Shown here piece after piece: positions 1-5,645 of a stretch of 8,008 nucleotides of DNA; the first letter of the stretch is position 1; every line of letters starts with the position of its first letter. The position numbers and the translations under genes are program-made. Origin of the DNA: DAOUMU01 sp034409055 (GTDB lineage Bacteria; Chloroflexota; Anaerolineae; 4572-78; J111); contig DAOUMU010000374.1 of NCBI GenBank assembly GCA_034409055.1, positions 1 through 8,008 of the forward strand. The letters run 5' to 3'. The notes under the pieces were generated by a model that saw nothing but the letters and a program-made list of their open reading frames with translations, made no database searches and was not told the DNA's origin.

Positions 1-69
1 TAGTCCAAACAATACGGGTAGATCATCTACCCGCTCTATATACGGTTCTGTTCGTCTCTCGTTTTTCAT
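1..69 (-). CDS. IS transposase, N-terminal fragment (IS1634/DUF4277-like), cut by window edge
   Basis: An ORF on the minus strand begins with ATG at 69-67 and stays open to the left edge, giving 23 residues. The stretch PYIERVDDLPVLFGL (residues 9-23) resembles the start of DUF4277/IS1634-type transposases, which typically open with an ERVDDIPLL-like segment. The rest of the gene, including the catalytic DDE domain, lies outside the window, so intactness cannot be judged. No good Shine-Dalgarno sequence precedes the ATG. A perfect 19-nt palindrome (15-33) lies within the coding region. The IS end should fall somewhere between 70 and about 210, but I could not identify its terminal inverted repeat. 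The assignment rests on a short stretch of family resemblance only. Confidence 0.55.
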   Translation of the reverse strand, partial: MKNERRTEPYIERVDDLPVLFGL

Positions 70-76
70 AACCAGA

Positions 77-105
77 GGTATAACAGAATTTGATTTTATT
101 GACAA
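77..105 (-). promoter_or_regulatory. Candidate promoter of the left-edge transposase
   Basis: Read on the minus strand, a TTGTCA -35 box (100-105) and a TATACC -10 box (77-82) are separated by 17 nt, with a TG one base before the -10 box. The predicted transcription start falls at about the ATG at 69, so the message would be almost leaderless. The match is moderate and rests on sequence alone. Confidence 0.3.
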
Positions 106-128
106 AATTTAAGCGAACGTTGAGTAAT
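99..128 (+). promoter_or_regulatory. Weak candidate promoter reading toward the AcnX genes
   Basis: A consensus -35 box TTGACA (99-104) is followed after 18 nt by AGTAAT (123-128), a 4 of 6 match to the -10 consensus. It overlaps the opposite-strand candidate at 77-105. If used, the AcnX transcript would have a leader of roughly 230 nt containing the hairpin at 217-282. It may instead belong to the IS end. Confidence 0.2.
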
Positions 129-216
129 CAATTTGTAAAGGACATCAAACCAGAATTTGGCTTGCCAGGGGGGCAAAAAGCAACTTCCGCTTGATGTCGC
201 TAGCCAACTCGTAAAA

Positions 217-282
217 CGTAAAACGTGAAGCGTAATGACTTATCTACGGCTCACTTTTACGTTTTACGTTTCACGTTTTACG
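217..282. repeat. ACGT-rich inverted repeat upstream of AcnX
   Basis: The arms at 217-235 and 264-282 are 19 bp and pair at 18 positions; the remaining pair (230 with 269) is a G-U wobble in plus-strand RNA. The loop is 28 nt. Both arms consist of iterated CGTAAAA or CGTGAA units, and the left arm is preceded by another CGTAAAA unit. This looks like a dispersed low-complexity palindromic repeat rather than an intrinsic terminator, since no T-run follows. It lies about 80 bp before the AcnX start and is the main structure in the gene-free stretch 70-361. A second small inverted repeat there pairs GACATCAA (141-148) with TTGATGTC (191-198). Confidence 0.7.
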
Positions 283-361
283 TGGTTGGATGCTCTATGG
301 GGTTGTCGCACCAGAAGTTACTTTTTCATTGTCAATTCTGGTTCTATGAAAGGAATAAACG

Positions 362-1561
362 ATGCAGCTCACATCAGAAGAGCAAGCAATGCTGGCCGGT
401 CAGCACGGTCAAGCCCCCCAAAAAGCAATGGAGATTCTCAACGCGCTGGGCACAATTTACGGCGCGGAACGGATGGTGGCGGTTACCTCGGTCCAAATTG
501 CCGGGGTCAGCTACGATAATCTGGGAGAGGCAGGCTTACATTTCCTGGCCGAAATGGCCGGTGGCGGAGGCAAGGCCCGTGTCCTGACCACCTTAAACCC
601 GGCCGGGATGGATATCGAGAACTGGCCGGCTCTGGGCATCAGTCCGGAGTTCGCCGAGAACCAAAAACGGGTCATCGAGGCCTTTGCCCGCATGAACGTC
701 ATCACCACCTGTTCCTGTACCCCTTACTTGTTTGGCAACCTGCCCCACTATGGAGAACATATTGCCTGGGCCGAGAGCAGTGCGGTCTGCTACGCCAACT
801 CGGTCCTGGGGGCGCGGACAAACCGGGAAGGCGGCCCGAGCGCCCTGGCCGCCGCTTTAACCGGAGTGACCCCTGCCTACGGGTACCATCTGGCTGAAAA
901 CCGCCAACCGGCCGTGACGATTGCGGTCAAAGCGCGCTTAACCGGGAACAACGATTTTGGCGCCCTGGGTAAGGCCATCGGCCAGAAGTTAGAGGCAGCA
1001 GGCCGCAAACCGGTCCCTTACATTCAGGGCCTTGAGCAGGCATCGGTGGAGAACTTAAAGTCGTTCTGTGCCAGTGTTGCCACCTATGGGGGTACGGCCC
1101 TATTTCATATGGCCGGAATGACGCCGGAAGCGGCCCAGATGACTCCGCCTGAAACAACCGTCACCATTACCCAGGCAGACATTGACCGGGCCAATCAAGC
1201 CATGAACATGGCCACGTCCGAGGAGATAGATTTCGTCAGCCTGGGCTGTCCGCACCTATCCCTTAACGAAATTGCCCGCCTGGCCGAACTGCTCAAAGGC
1301 AAAAAAGTGACCAAGGAGTTCTGGATTACCACGGCTCGCCCTACCAAGCAAATGGCCGATATGATGGGGTATTCACAGATCATCGAAGCAAGCGGGGCCA
1401 AATTTGCCACCGACACATGCTGCGTCGTCGCCCCGATCAAGGGCCGGTTCAAAGCCCTGGCCACCGACAGCGCCAAAGCCTGTTATTACGCTTATGCCAA
1501 AAATAAGTTCAAGACGGTGTTGAAACCCTTTGATGAGGTGGTAGCGGAGGCGCTCAAATGA
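362..1561 (+). CDS. Aconitase X (AcnX) catalytic large subunit, DUF521 family
   Basis: This 399-residue protein is the large subunit of AcnX, a Fe-S dehydratase of the aconitase superfamily. Characterised members dehydrate cis-3-hydroxy-L-proline (bacteria) or mevalonate 5-phosphate (archaea); the substrate here is not decided by sequence alone. Family landmarks are TTCSCTPY (115-122), the highly conserved NSVLGARTNREGGPSAL (146-162), LGCPHLS (294-300) and DTCC (351-354). Cys117, Cys119, Cys296, Cys353 and Cys354 are candidate cluster ligands. The length is normal for an unfused large subunit, and no signal peptide or membrane segment is seen, so it is cytoplasmic. ATG at 362 is supported by AAAGGA at 349-354 with 7-nt spacing. 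The stop overlaps the small-subunit start (ATGA), so the two are co-translated. No UbiD-type decarboxylase, expected for the archaeal-type mevalonate route, is in the window. Confidence 0.93.
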   Translation: MQLTSEEQAMLAGQHGQAPQKAMEILNALGTIYGAERMVAVTSVQIAGVSYDNLGEAGLHFLAEMAGGGGKARVLTTLNPAGMDIENWPALGISPEFAENQKRVIEAFARMNVITTCSCTPYLFGNLPHYGEHIAWAESSAVCYANSVLGARTNREGGPSALAAALTGVTPAYGYHLAENRQPAVTIAVKARLTGNNDFGALGKAIGQKLEAAGRKPVPYIQGLEQASVENLKSFCASVATYGGTALFHMAGMTPEAAQMTPPETTVTITQADIDRANQAMNMATSEEIDFVSLGCPHLSLNEIARLAELLKGKKVTKEFWITTARPTKQMADMMGYSQIIEASGAKFATDTCCVVAPIKGRFKALATDSAKACYYAYAKNKFKTVLKPFDEVVAEALK

Positions 1562-1950
1562 AATTCCAGGGACGAAAAATCTATCCGGGGCAGGTCGAGG
1601 GGGAAGCACTGGTTACCTCAATGGGCATTTCTTTTTACGGGGGCGTCGATCCTGAAACCGGGCTGGTGGTCGAGAAGGACCATGAACTCGAAGGGCAATC
1701 CATCAGCCACAAAATCCTCGTATTCCCGACCGGGAAAGGGTCAACGGTCGGCTCTTACACCCTGTATCGTTTGAAGCGGGCCGGCCTGGCTCCGGCGGCC
1801 ATCATTAATGCCGAATGTGAAACGATTACCGCGGTGGGCTGTATCATTTCCGAGATCCCATGTGTGGATAAAATCCCGATTGAACAGCTCAAGACGGGAG
1901 CCAGAATCGTAGTCGATGGCGAGCAGGCAACGGTTGAAGTGGTGGGTTAA
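1558..1950 (+). CDS. Aconitase X (AcnX) small subunit, swivel domain, DUF126 family
   Basis: This 130-residue protein matches the AcnX small subunit, equivalent to the mobile swivel domain of aconitases, which closes the active site over the large subunit. Characteristic motifs are SFYGGVDPETG (25-35) and PTGKGSTVGSY (57-67); the serine-containing GKGS loop is expected at the active site by analogy with the family. The start ATG at 1558 overlaps the large-subunit stop by 4 nt and has GGAGG at 1546-1550 with 7-nt spacing inside the upstream gene, an arrangement that keeps the two subunits in balance. The length is typical for an unfused small subunit. The gene ends 1 nt before the first of two hairpin repeats that separate it from the convergent pucR-like gene. 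Confidence 0.93.
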   Translation: MKFQGRKIYPGQVEGEALVTSMGISFYGGVDPETGLVVEKDHELEGQSISHKILVFPTGKGSTVGSYTLYRLKRAGLAPAAIINAECETITAVGCIISEIPCVDKIPIEQLKTGARIVVDGEQATVEVVG

Positions 1951-1951
1951 C

Positions 1952-1983
1952 TTAGTGTAGGCCGGGCATCCCCATGCCCGGCC
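1952..1983. repeat. Hairpin repeat copy 1, probable bidirectional terminator
   Basis: This 32-bp sequence is identical to 2005-2036. Its core is a perfect 10-bp stem (1960-1969 with 1974-1983) closed by a CCCC loop, rich in G+C. It starts 1 nt after the AcnX small-subunit stop. No clear T-run follows on either strand, so intrinsic termination is plausible rather than proven. It has the look of a REP-like dispersed element. Confidence 0.75.
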
Positions 1984-2004
1984 TTATGAAGGTTAACAAG
2001 TTAA

Positions 2005-2036
2005 TTAGTGTAGGCCGGGCATCCCCATGCCCGGCC
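2005..2036. repeat. Hairpin repeat copy 2, probable bidirectional terminator
   Basis: This is a perfect direct repeat of 1952-1983, starting 53 nt after it, with the same 10-bp stem (2013-2022 with 2027-2036) and CCCC loop. The pucR-like stop codon begins at 2041 on the minus strand, so this copy ends 2 nt beyond that gene. Similarity extends upstream to GTTAA in both copies (1946-1950, which contains the AcnX stop, and 2000-2004), with a 1-nt indel, suggesting a local duplication that took in the end of the gene. Confidence 0.75.
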
Positions 2037-2038
2037 AT

Positions 2039-3682
2039 CTATTCTCCATACAACCGGTAACTTTTAATGGCCGCATGCAGATTCAACCGTTGCAGCGGAT
2101 CTCGCAGGTCAAGGGGGCACAGTTGCTTGATGCGCTCCAGGCGATGGAGGAGGGTGTTCCGGTGAATGTAGAGGGCCGCTGCCGTGTCAACCAGGGACCC
2201 GCCGCAATCCAGGTAGGCTTCCAGCGTTTTGACCAGTTTGGTATTGTGCCTGGCATCATAGGCCGCCAGGTTGACGATGTGTTGCAAATAAGTATTGCCA
2301 GTCCGTCGCTCAGGCGGCAGATGATACAACCAGTGGAGTAAGCCCAGGTCGTTAAAAGCGACAACACCTTCCCGCTGCCCCATGGCCGCGCCGACCCGCA
2401 CTGCCTCGCGGGCTTCTTCATAGCTACGGCGCACCCCCCCCGAGCCACCACGGTCCGAACCACCCACACTGCCCACTCCGATTAACAAGCGGTGGGCCGG
2501 TTGGTTCAGTTCGTCAACCAGGGCCGTGGCTAACTGCTTGCCCACGGCAATATCATTGCTCTCGATGACCAGCACCAGCCCCTCGTCGCGCCAGTCCATC
2601 AACGCCTGGCGGTTTTGCTTGCGGAACCAATGCTCAATGAGACCGATGAGTGGACCGGGATTGGCCCCAAATTTGGGCTGGCTATGAAGTAACAGCACCT
2701 GGTGGGACCGGTTCAGTTGGTAGTTTAACTGGCGGGCCTGTTCGGTTAAATCAGCCGAATCACTGGCACCCCGCAGCAACTGCTCCAGAAAGTCTCCCCG
2801 CATGGCTTCCTGAGCCTCACGCACCGCTTGCTCCTTGAGCATAATCAGGGCGGCCACCGTCGCCCCGTGATCGATGGCTAATTCATGCAGGTCGGTCAGG
2901 GGTTCATCACCACTAATAATCCAGATATAGCCGTAAATTTCCCGATCAACAATGATCGGGGCGACGATGCGTTCCAGGGGCATAGCCAGGTCTGGCATCG
3001 GCCGGAGCCGGACGGGCACCATTTGTTCCCAGAGCCGATCGTAGATACCGGTGTCGAAGAGCCGCTGAGCGACTTCACCGGTGGTATATCCTTGCCTCAT
3101 ACTCCGTCGCCGGGCTTCGTCTATTGGCCCATATTCAGCCGTGGCTAACACTCGAAAAGCCGTATCTTCAATTAAGACGGACCGACCCAATAAATTGGCC
3201 AGGGTGGTGGCCAGCCCGTCTAAATTACCCCCCCGTAAAACCAGATTGGTCAGTTGCTTATGAATCTCGGCCGATTGTTGCAGCAAGGCGTATTGTCGAT
3301 TGACGATCTGTTCGAAGATGGCTTCGGTAATGTCAATAAACAACACCTCAGGCGGGGTTTCAATGACGGGAAAACTCAGTTCATCGGCCGCCTCCCGGAT
3401 GATCTGAGGCGTACGCTGGAAATAGTAGTCTATGGAAAAGACCAGGCCGGCAAAATTCTGTTCGACCAGTTTGGGGATCAAGGCAGCCTGGCGTTCAGGG
3501 GCGTTTTGCAGGCTGAAACCAGCGGTTAACAAGAACACACCCTGTCGCCCCCACTCGTAGGTCGAGTCAGGAGTATCAACGATGTAGACGGAGCGAATCC
3601 GGTTATCTAACCCGGCCTGACCGGCCACGACCCGGGCCGAGGCAAAGACGGGTAATTCTAAAGCTTCACGAACGGTTAGCAT
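2039..3682 (-). CDS. PucR/CdaR-family transcriptional regulator
   Basis: This 547-residue protein has the full PucR architecture. An N-terminal PucR sensory domain covers about 1-125 (opening LTVREALELPVF). A middle region of about 140-290 may be a GAF-like ligand domain. A CdaR GGDEF-like domain spans about 300-440 and ends in RRSYEEAREAV (418-428). A C-terminal helix-turn-helix of the HTH_30 type lies at about 483-545, with TAAALYIHRNTLLHRLERI (500-518) as the recognition region. Regulators of this family control purine, amino-acid and sugar-acid catabolism, usually as activators. A Gly/Ser-rich run (404-416) lengthens a loop of the GGDEF-like domain. No clear Shine-Dalgarno sequence precedes ATG 3682, but the stop of a 57-codon ORF lies 1 nt upstream, so translation may be coupled. 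It converges on the AcnX genes, which are plausible but unproven targets. Confidence 0.93.
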   Translation of the reverse strand: MLTVREALELPVFASARVVAGQAGLDNRIRSVYIVDTPDSTYEWGRQGVFLLTAGFSLQNAPERQAALIPKLVEQNFAGLVFSIDYYFQRTPQIIREAADELSFPVIETPPEVLFIDITEAIFEQIVNRQYALLQQSAEIHKQLTNLVLRGGNLDGLATTLANLLGRSVLIEDTAFRVLATAEYGPIDEARRRSMRQGYTTGEVAQRLFDTGIYDRLWEQMVPVRLRPMPDLAMPLERIVAPIIVDREIYGYIWIISGDEPLTDLHELAIDHGATVAALIMLKEQAVREAQEAMRGDFLEQLLRGASDSADLTEQARQLNYQLNRSHQVLLLHSQPKFGANPGPLIGLIEHWFRKQNRQALMDWRDEGLVLVIESNDIAVGKQLATALVDELNQPAHRLLIGVGSVGGSDRGGSGGVRRSYEEAREAVRVGAAMGQREGVVAFNDLGLLHWLYHLPPERRTGNTYLQHIVNLAAYDARHNTKLVKTLEAYLDCGGSLVDTAAALYIHRNTLLHRLERIKQLCPLDLRDPLQRLNLHAAIKSYRLYGE

Positions 3683-3683
3683 T

Positions 3684-3857
3684 TTATGTAGTCACATACC
3701 CAAGTTGTGCCGAGATGTTACGGGCTGTCTCTCGGACAGGGACCACAAAGGCCTCAATTTTACCCGGTCCGGTCCTGGCCTGCTGCTTCTCTAATTCGCT
3801 GATGTACTGCTCTAACTTTTGCAAACGCTGCCGCATACTGTTGGCGTTCAACTTCAT
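3684..3857 (-). CDS. Small 57-residue protein, coupled upstream of the PucR-family gene
   Basis: The ORF reads ATG at 3857-3855 to TAA at 3686-3684. The product begins MKLNANSMRQRLQKLEQYIS, is charged and probably helical at residues 8-27 with coiled-coil-like Leu/Ile spacing, and ends AQLGYVTT. I do not recognise a family. Support for coding comes from its position: it lies between a good promoter (3920-3948) and the regulator, and its stop is 1 nt from the regulator ATG, as in co-translated genes. The ribosome-binding site is weak, with CAGG directly against the ATG. Met8 is an alternative start with no better signal. It may instead be a translated leader that sets regulator expression. There are no membrane segments or metal-binding cysteines. 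Confidence 0.55.
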   Translation of the reverse strand: MKLNANSMRQRLQKLEQYISELEKQQARTGPGKIEAFVVPVRETARNISAQLGYVTT

Positions 3858-3919
3858 CCTGAATTTTTAGTGGAAGTAAGGCGGAGTTTCGCCAGACGTT
3901 GACTCGGGACGTTAAACTC

Positions 3920-3948
3920 AGTGTAGCATAAAAGCGTCAATCATTCAA
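3920..3948 (-). promoter_or_regulatory. Extended -10 promoter for the small ORF and PucR-family gene
   Basis: On the minus strand, TTGAAT (3943-3948) and TACACT (3920-3925) are 17 nt apart, and TGC immediately precedes the -10 box, an extended -10 arrangement. The expected transcription start near 3913 gives a leader of about 55 nt before the ATG at 3857. It lies in the 119-bp gap after the HAD gene, so the regulator appears to have its own promoter. Confidence 0.5.
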
Positions 3949-3976
3949 TCGTATTAGCTAAAATGCAGTCGAGCAA

Positions 3977-4576
3977 CTAACCCCCTACCACCAGGGCAAG
4001 CAGTTCACGCAGGTCTTTTACCCTGAGATCGGTCTCCTCCGGCCACCGGTGATTGCCATTCACGGCGACATGCACCGTGGCCGTGCCCGCCCGACGGCCG
4101 GCCACTAGATCAAAAAGATAATCGCCCACCATCACGGCGGCACCTGGCGCTGCCTCCCACCGGGCCAGGAGTTGGTAAATGCCATCCGGATTGGGCTTGG
4201 GAGCGGCCGATTCCCGGCCCAGCACGCAGGCCGGCTCGAAGAACTCCAGCAGGCCACAAACCCGCAACGTCTGGTAGGCGTTGCGCCGGTTGTTACGAGT
4301 CAGTATTCCCAGCCTGGCCCCACGCTGTTGTAATCCAGAGAGGAGTTCCCTGGCCCCCACTTGCGGCTTGGCCTGGCTGGCCAGTTGCCATTCGATCTCG
4401 TCCAGGCGGCGCTGAAGTATGGCCGCTTCTGCTGGTGGCAGGGTGGCAATGGTCTCCAGAATGGGCCGGCCGGGCGGCAGACCCAGCGTGGCCCGAATGG
4501 CCTCGAAATCGTGCACCGCTACGGTTAGCGTGCCGTCTATGTCGAAGATCCAGTAATCGCGTTCGTGTAGATACAT
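3977..4576 (-). CDS. HAD-superfamily phosphatase (phosphoglycolate phosphatase-like)
   Basis: This 199-residue cytoplasmic protein carries all four HAD motifs. Motif I is FDIDGTLT (11-18), with nucleophile Asp12 and acid/base Asp14. Motif II is ILTRNN (91-96), with Thr93. Motif III is Lys127 in APKPNPDG. Motif IV is GDYLFD (151-156), with Asp152 and Asp156. A helical cap lies between motifs I and II (about 20-80), as in subfamily IA enzymes such as phosphoglycolate phosphatase and pyrophosphatase PpaX. The true substrate cannot be read from sequence. I chose ATG 4576 because homologues start close to motif I and AGGG lies 11 nt upstream. An in-frame ATG at 4612 would add 12 residues but sits 3 nt from a terminator hairpin and lacks a ribosome-binding site. 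No functional link with its neighbours is evident. Confidence 0.88.
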   Translation of the reverse strand: MYLHERDYWIFDIDGTLTVAVHDFEAIRATLGLPPGRPILETIATLPPAEAAILQRRLDEIEWQLASQAKPQVGARELLSGLQQRGARLGILTRNNRRNAYQTLRVCGLLEFFEPACVLGRESAAPKPNPDGIYQLLARWEAAPGAAVMVGDYLFDLVAGRRAGTATVHVAVNGNHRWPEETDLRVKDLRELLALVVGG

Positions 4577-4614
4577 TTTTTCATTTTCCCTGTTTTGGAA
4601 TACGCAGTGCAATC

Positions 4615-4654
4615 AACAAAAAGAACCTCCGTCATCAAGGAGATTCTTCTTGTT
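4615..4654 (-). terminator. Strand-biased intrinsic terminator after the two-gene operon
   Basis: The arms 4615-4630 and 4639-4654 enclose an 8-nt loop. In plus-strand RNA the stem has two A-C mismatches, but in minus-strand RNA both become G-U wobbles, giving a continuous 16-bp stem whose 3' arm is U-rich (UUCUUUUUGUU). It lies 36 nt after the 4690 stop codon and so should end transcription of the two small minus-strand genes before the HAD gene. Confidence 0.6.
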
Positions 4655-4689
4655 TTGATTCTCTATATTCTATAGTAGGGTATAGCAAA

Positions 4690-4959
4690 TCAAGCTGCGA
4701 GCGGTACATAAAGTTGAGGAGGATTGTGTTCAAAATCGAGCTGCTTGCCTGCCAAGCGTACCATCACCACCGGTTTATCCTGCTGCTCTTGATCAGCTAG
4801 CAAGCTCAGATTGTATAAACTTAACTCAGGGTCGTCTCCCGGTAAAATAACCAATTGAAAATCAGGCGGCAAGCGGTCTAAAATCGAGGGGTCTTGTAGA
4901 ATAAAACGGGTTACCTCTGTCACGAGGGATAGATTGCGTTTAATAATTCGATCGTCCAT
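4690..4959 (-). CDS. Small uncharacterised protein, DUF5647-like
   Basis: This 89-residue soluble protein starts MDDRIIKRNLSLVTEVTRFI and contains LPPDFQLVILPGDDPELSLYN (29-49), a pattern I associate with the uncharacterised DUF5647 family, in which a helical N-terminus precedes a VxLPxDDPEL segment. The function is unknown. ATG at 4959 is preferred: it overlaps the upstream stop by one base (TAATG) and has AAGGA 9 nt upstream. The alternative ATG at 4968 adds three residues but directly abuts that AAGGA. It is the second gene of a tight two-gene operon, which argues that the two products work together. A terminator hairpin follows at 4615-4654. The family name is from memory of sequence style and is tentative. 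Confidence 0.75.
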   Translation of the reverse strand: MDDRIIKRNLSLVTEVTRFILQDPSILDRLPPDFQLVILPGDDPELSLYNLSLLADQEQQDKPVVMVRLAGKQLDFEHNPPQLYVPLAA

Positions 4960-5270
4960 TATAACCATTCCTTGAATCGAGTACAGTAACGACGAAAATT
5001 TGCCATAATGTCTTTTTGTGCATATGTGAGGGCTTCGTTGAAATCACTGACCGGCATCGGTCGTTTGTCTTGACTACCGTCTGGTCGCAAGATGTCACAA
5101 TGAGCAAATTCGTGAGCCGTGTCATATCGAACAACCGGACACCATTTTTCATTAATAAAACACTCAAGCTGAACAACAAATGAGGTAACTTGCTTGCGTT
5201 CCCGAGTAAAATGTATTCGTAAACGTATCCCTTTATCCAGCACTACTTCATACGTTGTTTCTTTCAGCAT
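4959..5270 (-). CDS. Small uncharacterised protein, DUF7718-like
   Basis: This 103-residue protein has an N-terminal beta-rich half (YEVVLDKGIRLRIHF, then VTSFVVQLECF) followed by VVRYDTAHEFAHCDILRPDG (46-65) and a C-terminal helix rich in aromatic and basic residues (DIMANFRRYCTRFKEWL). The RYD-x-AH-x-xAH-x-D-x-L-x-PDG block resembles the uncharacterised DUF7718 family. Its conserved His and Asp residues could bind a metal or nucleic acid, but nothing in the sequence proves an activity. It is the first gene of a two-gene operon and is preceded by a strong extended -10 promoter at 5310-5338. The ribosome-binding site is poor. The pairing with a DUF5647-like gene is compatible with a toxin-antitoxin-like or other two-protein module, but this is speculation. 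Confidence 0.75.
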   Translation of the reverse strand: MLKETTYEVVLDKGIRLRIHFTRERKQVTSFVVQLECFINEKWCPVVRYDTAHEFAHCDILRPDGSQDKRPMPVSDFNEALTYAQKDIMANFRRYCTRFKEWL

Positions 5271-5309
5271 AGTTATGACCAGGAAATGAGATGAAGGCGT
5301 GTATGTTTA

Positions 5310-5338
5310 ATTGTAACATACCTTTTTCTGACAGACAA
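5310..5338 (-). promoter_or_regulatory. Extended -10 promoter of the DUF7718/DUF5647-like operon
   Basis: On the minus strand, TTGTCT (5333-5338) is followed after exactly 17 nt by TACAAT (5310-5315), a 5 of 6 match, preceded by TGT in the extended -10 position. The predicted start near 5303 leaves a leader of about 33 nt before the ATG at 5270. It is one of the best promoter matches in the window. Confidence 0.6.
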
Positions 5339-5418
5339 TTAGCTTAAAGATTAGAAACTCACTAAATGATAAAGGTTCAACGTGGATTCGAGGGGAAAAA
5401 TCAACTTGAGCTATCCCG

Positions 5419-5493
5419 ATTAGAAATTAGAAAATAGAAATTAGAAGGGTTGCCCACTCGTTTCTAATTTCTAATTTCTCAATTCTCAATTTA
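5419..5493. repeat. Low-complexity ATTAGAAA inverted repeat
   Basis: A perfect 15-bp inverted repeat pairs 5419-5433 with 5461-5475. Both arms are built from iterated TTAGAAA-type units: the left arm continues with ATAGAAATTAGAA to 5446, and the right arm with CAATTCTCAATTT to 5492. This resembles the ACGT-type repeat at 217-282 in design, suggesting a class of iterated palindromic intergenic repeats in this genome. It is the main structure in the gene-free stretch 5271-5645. Confidence 0.7.
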
Positions 5494-5604
5494 GTGTCCG
5501 GTAGTGAGTGCGAGGGGATGATACTTTAGGCAGATACTTTTGGCAAGGAGGCAGCCCGGGGGCTGGCTCTTGGCGATTTTAGACTCCCCTTAAATTGGGA
5601 AATG
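5494..5604. other. Gene-free leader before hsdM with short palindrome and orphan SD
   Basis: No ORF worth calling is present. The stretch contains the direct repeat GATACTTT, a perfect Shine-Dalgarno-like AAGGAGG (5545-5551) with no usable ORF after it, and a 6-bp palindrome pairing CAGCCC (5552-5557) with GGGCTG (5560-5565). AGTGTCCGG near the left end resembles the kind of sequence found at some IS ends, but no partner end was found. The stretch may be debris of past insertions. Confidence 0.35.
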
Positions 5605-5613
5605 TGATACAAT
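5605..5613 (+). promoter_or_regulatory. Candidate extended -10 element for hsdM
   Basis: TG-A-TACAAT fits an extended -10 element (TGn plus a 5 of 6 -10 box). There is no recognisable -35 box at the correct distance. A start near 5620 would leave about 25 nt before ATG 5646, and would exclude the upstream TTG start at 5595. Confidence 0.3.
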
Positions 5614-5645
5614 GGGACAAAATGAAATGGGTCTGTTTCAAACTA

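Noticed and set aside
225..587. Overlapping plus-strand frames at 225-587 and 235-519
   Set aside because: They translate the ACGT repeat and then run out of frame through the AcnX large-subunit gene, which has the correct start signal and family motifs. No ribosome-binding site supports them.
2027..2341. Plus-strand frame antisense to the PucR-family gene
   Set aside because: It lies opposite the conserved HTH region, starts within a hairpin repeat, and has no independent support.
5132..5505. CCGGACAC (about 5136) and GTGTCCGG (about 5496) as paired IS ends
   Set aside because: The first copy lies inside a conserved-looking coding segment of the DUF7718-like gene and the match is only 8 bp, so chance is likely.
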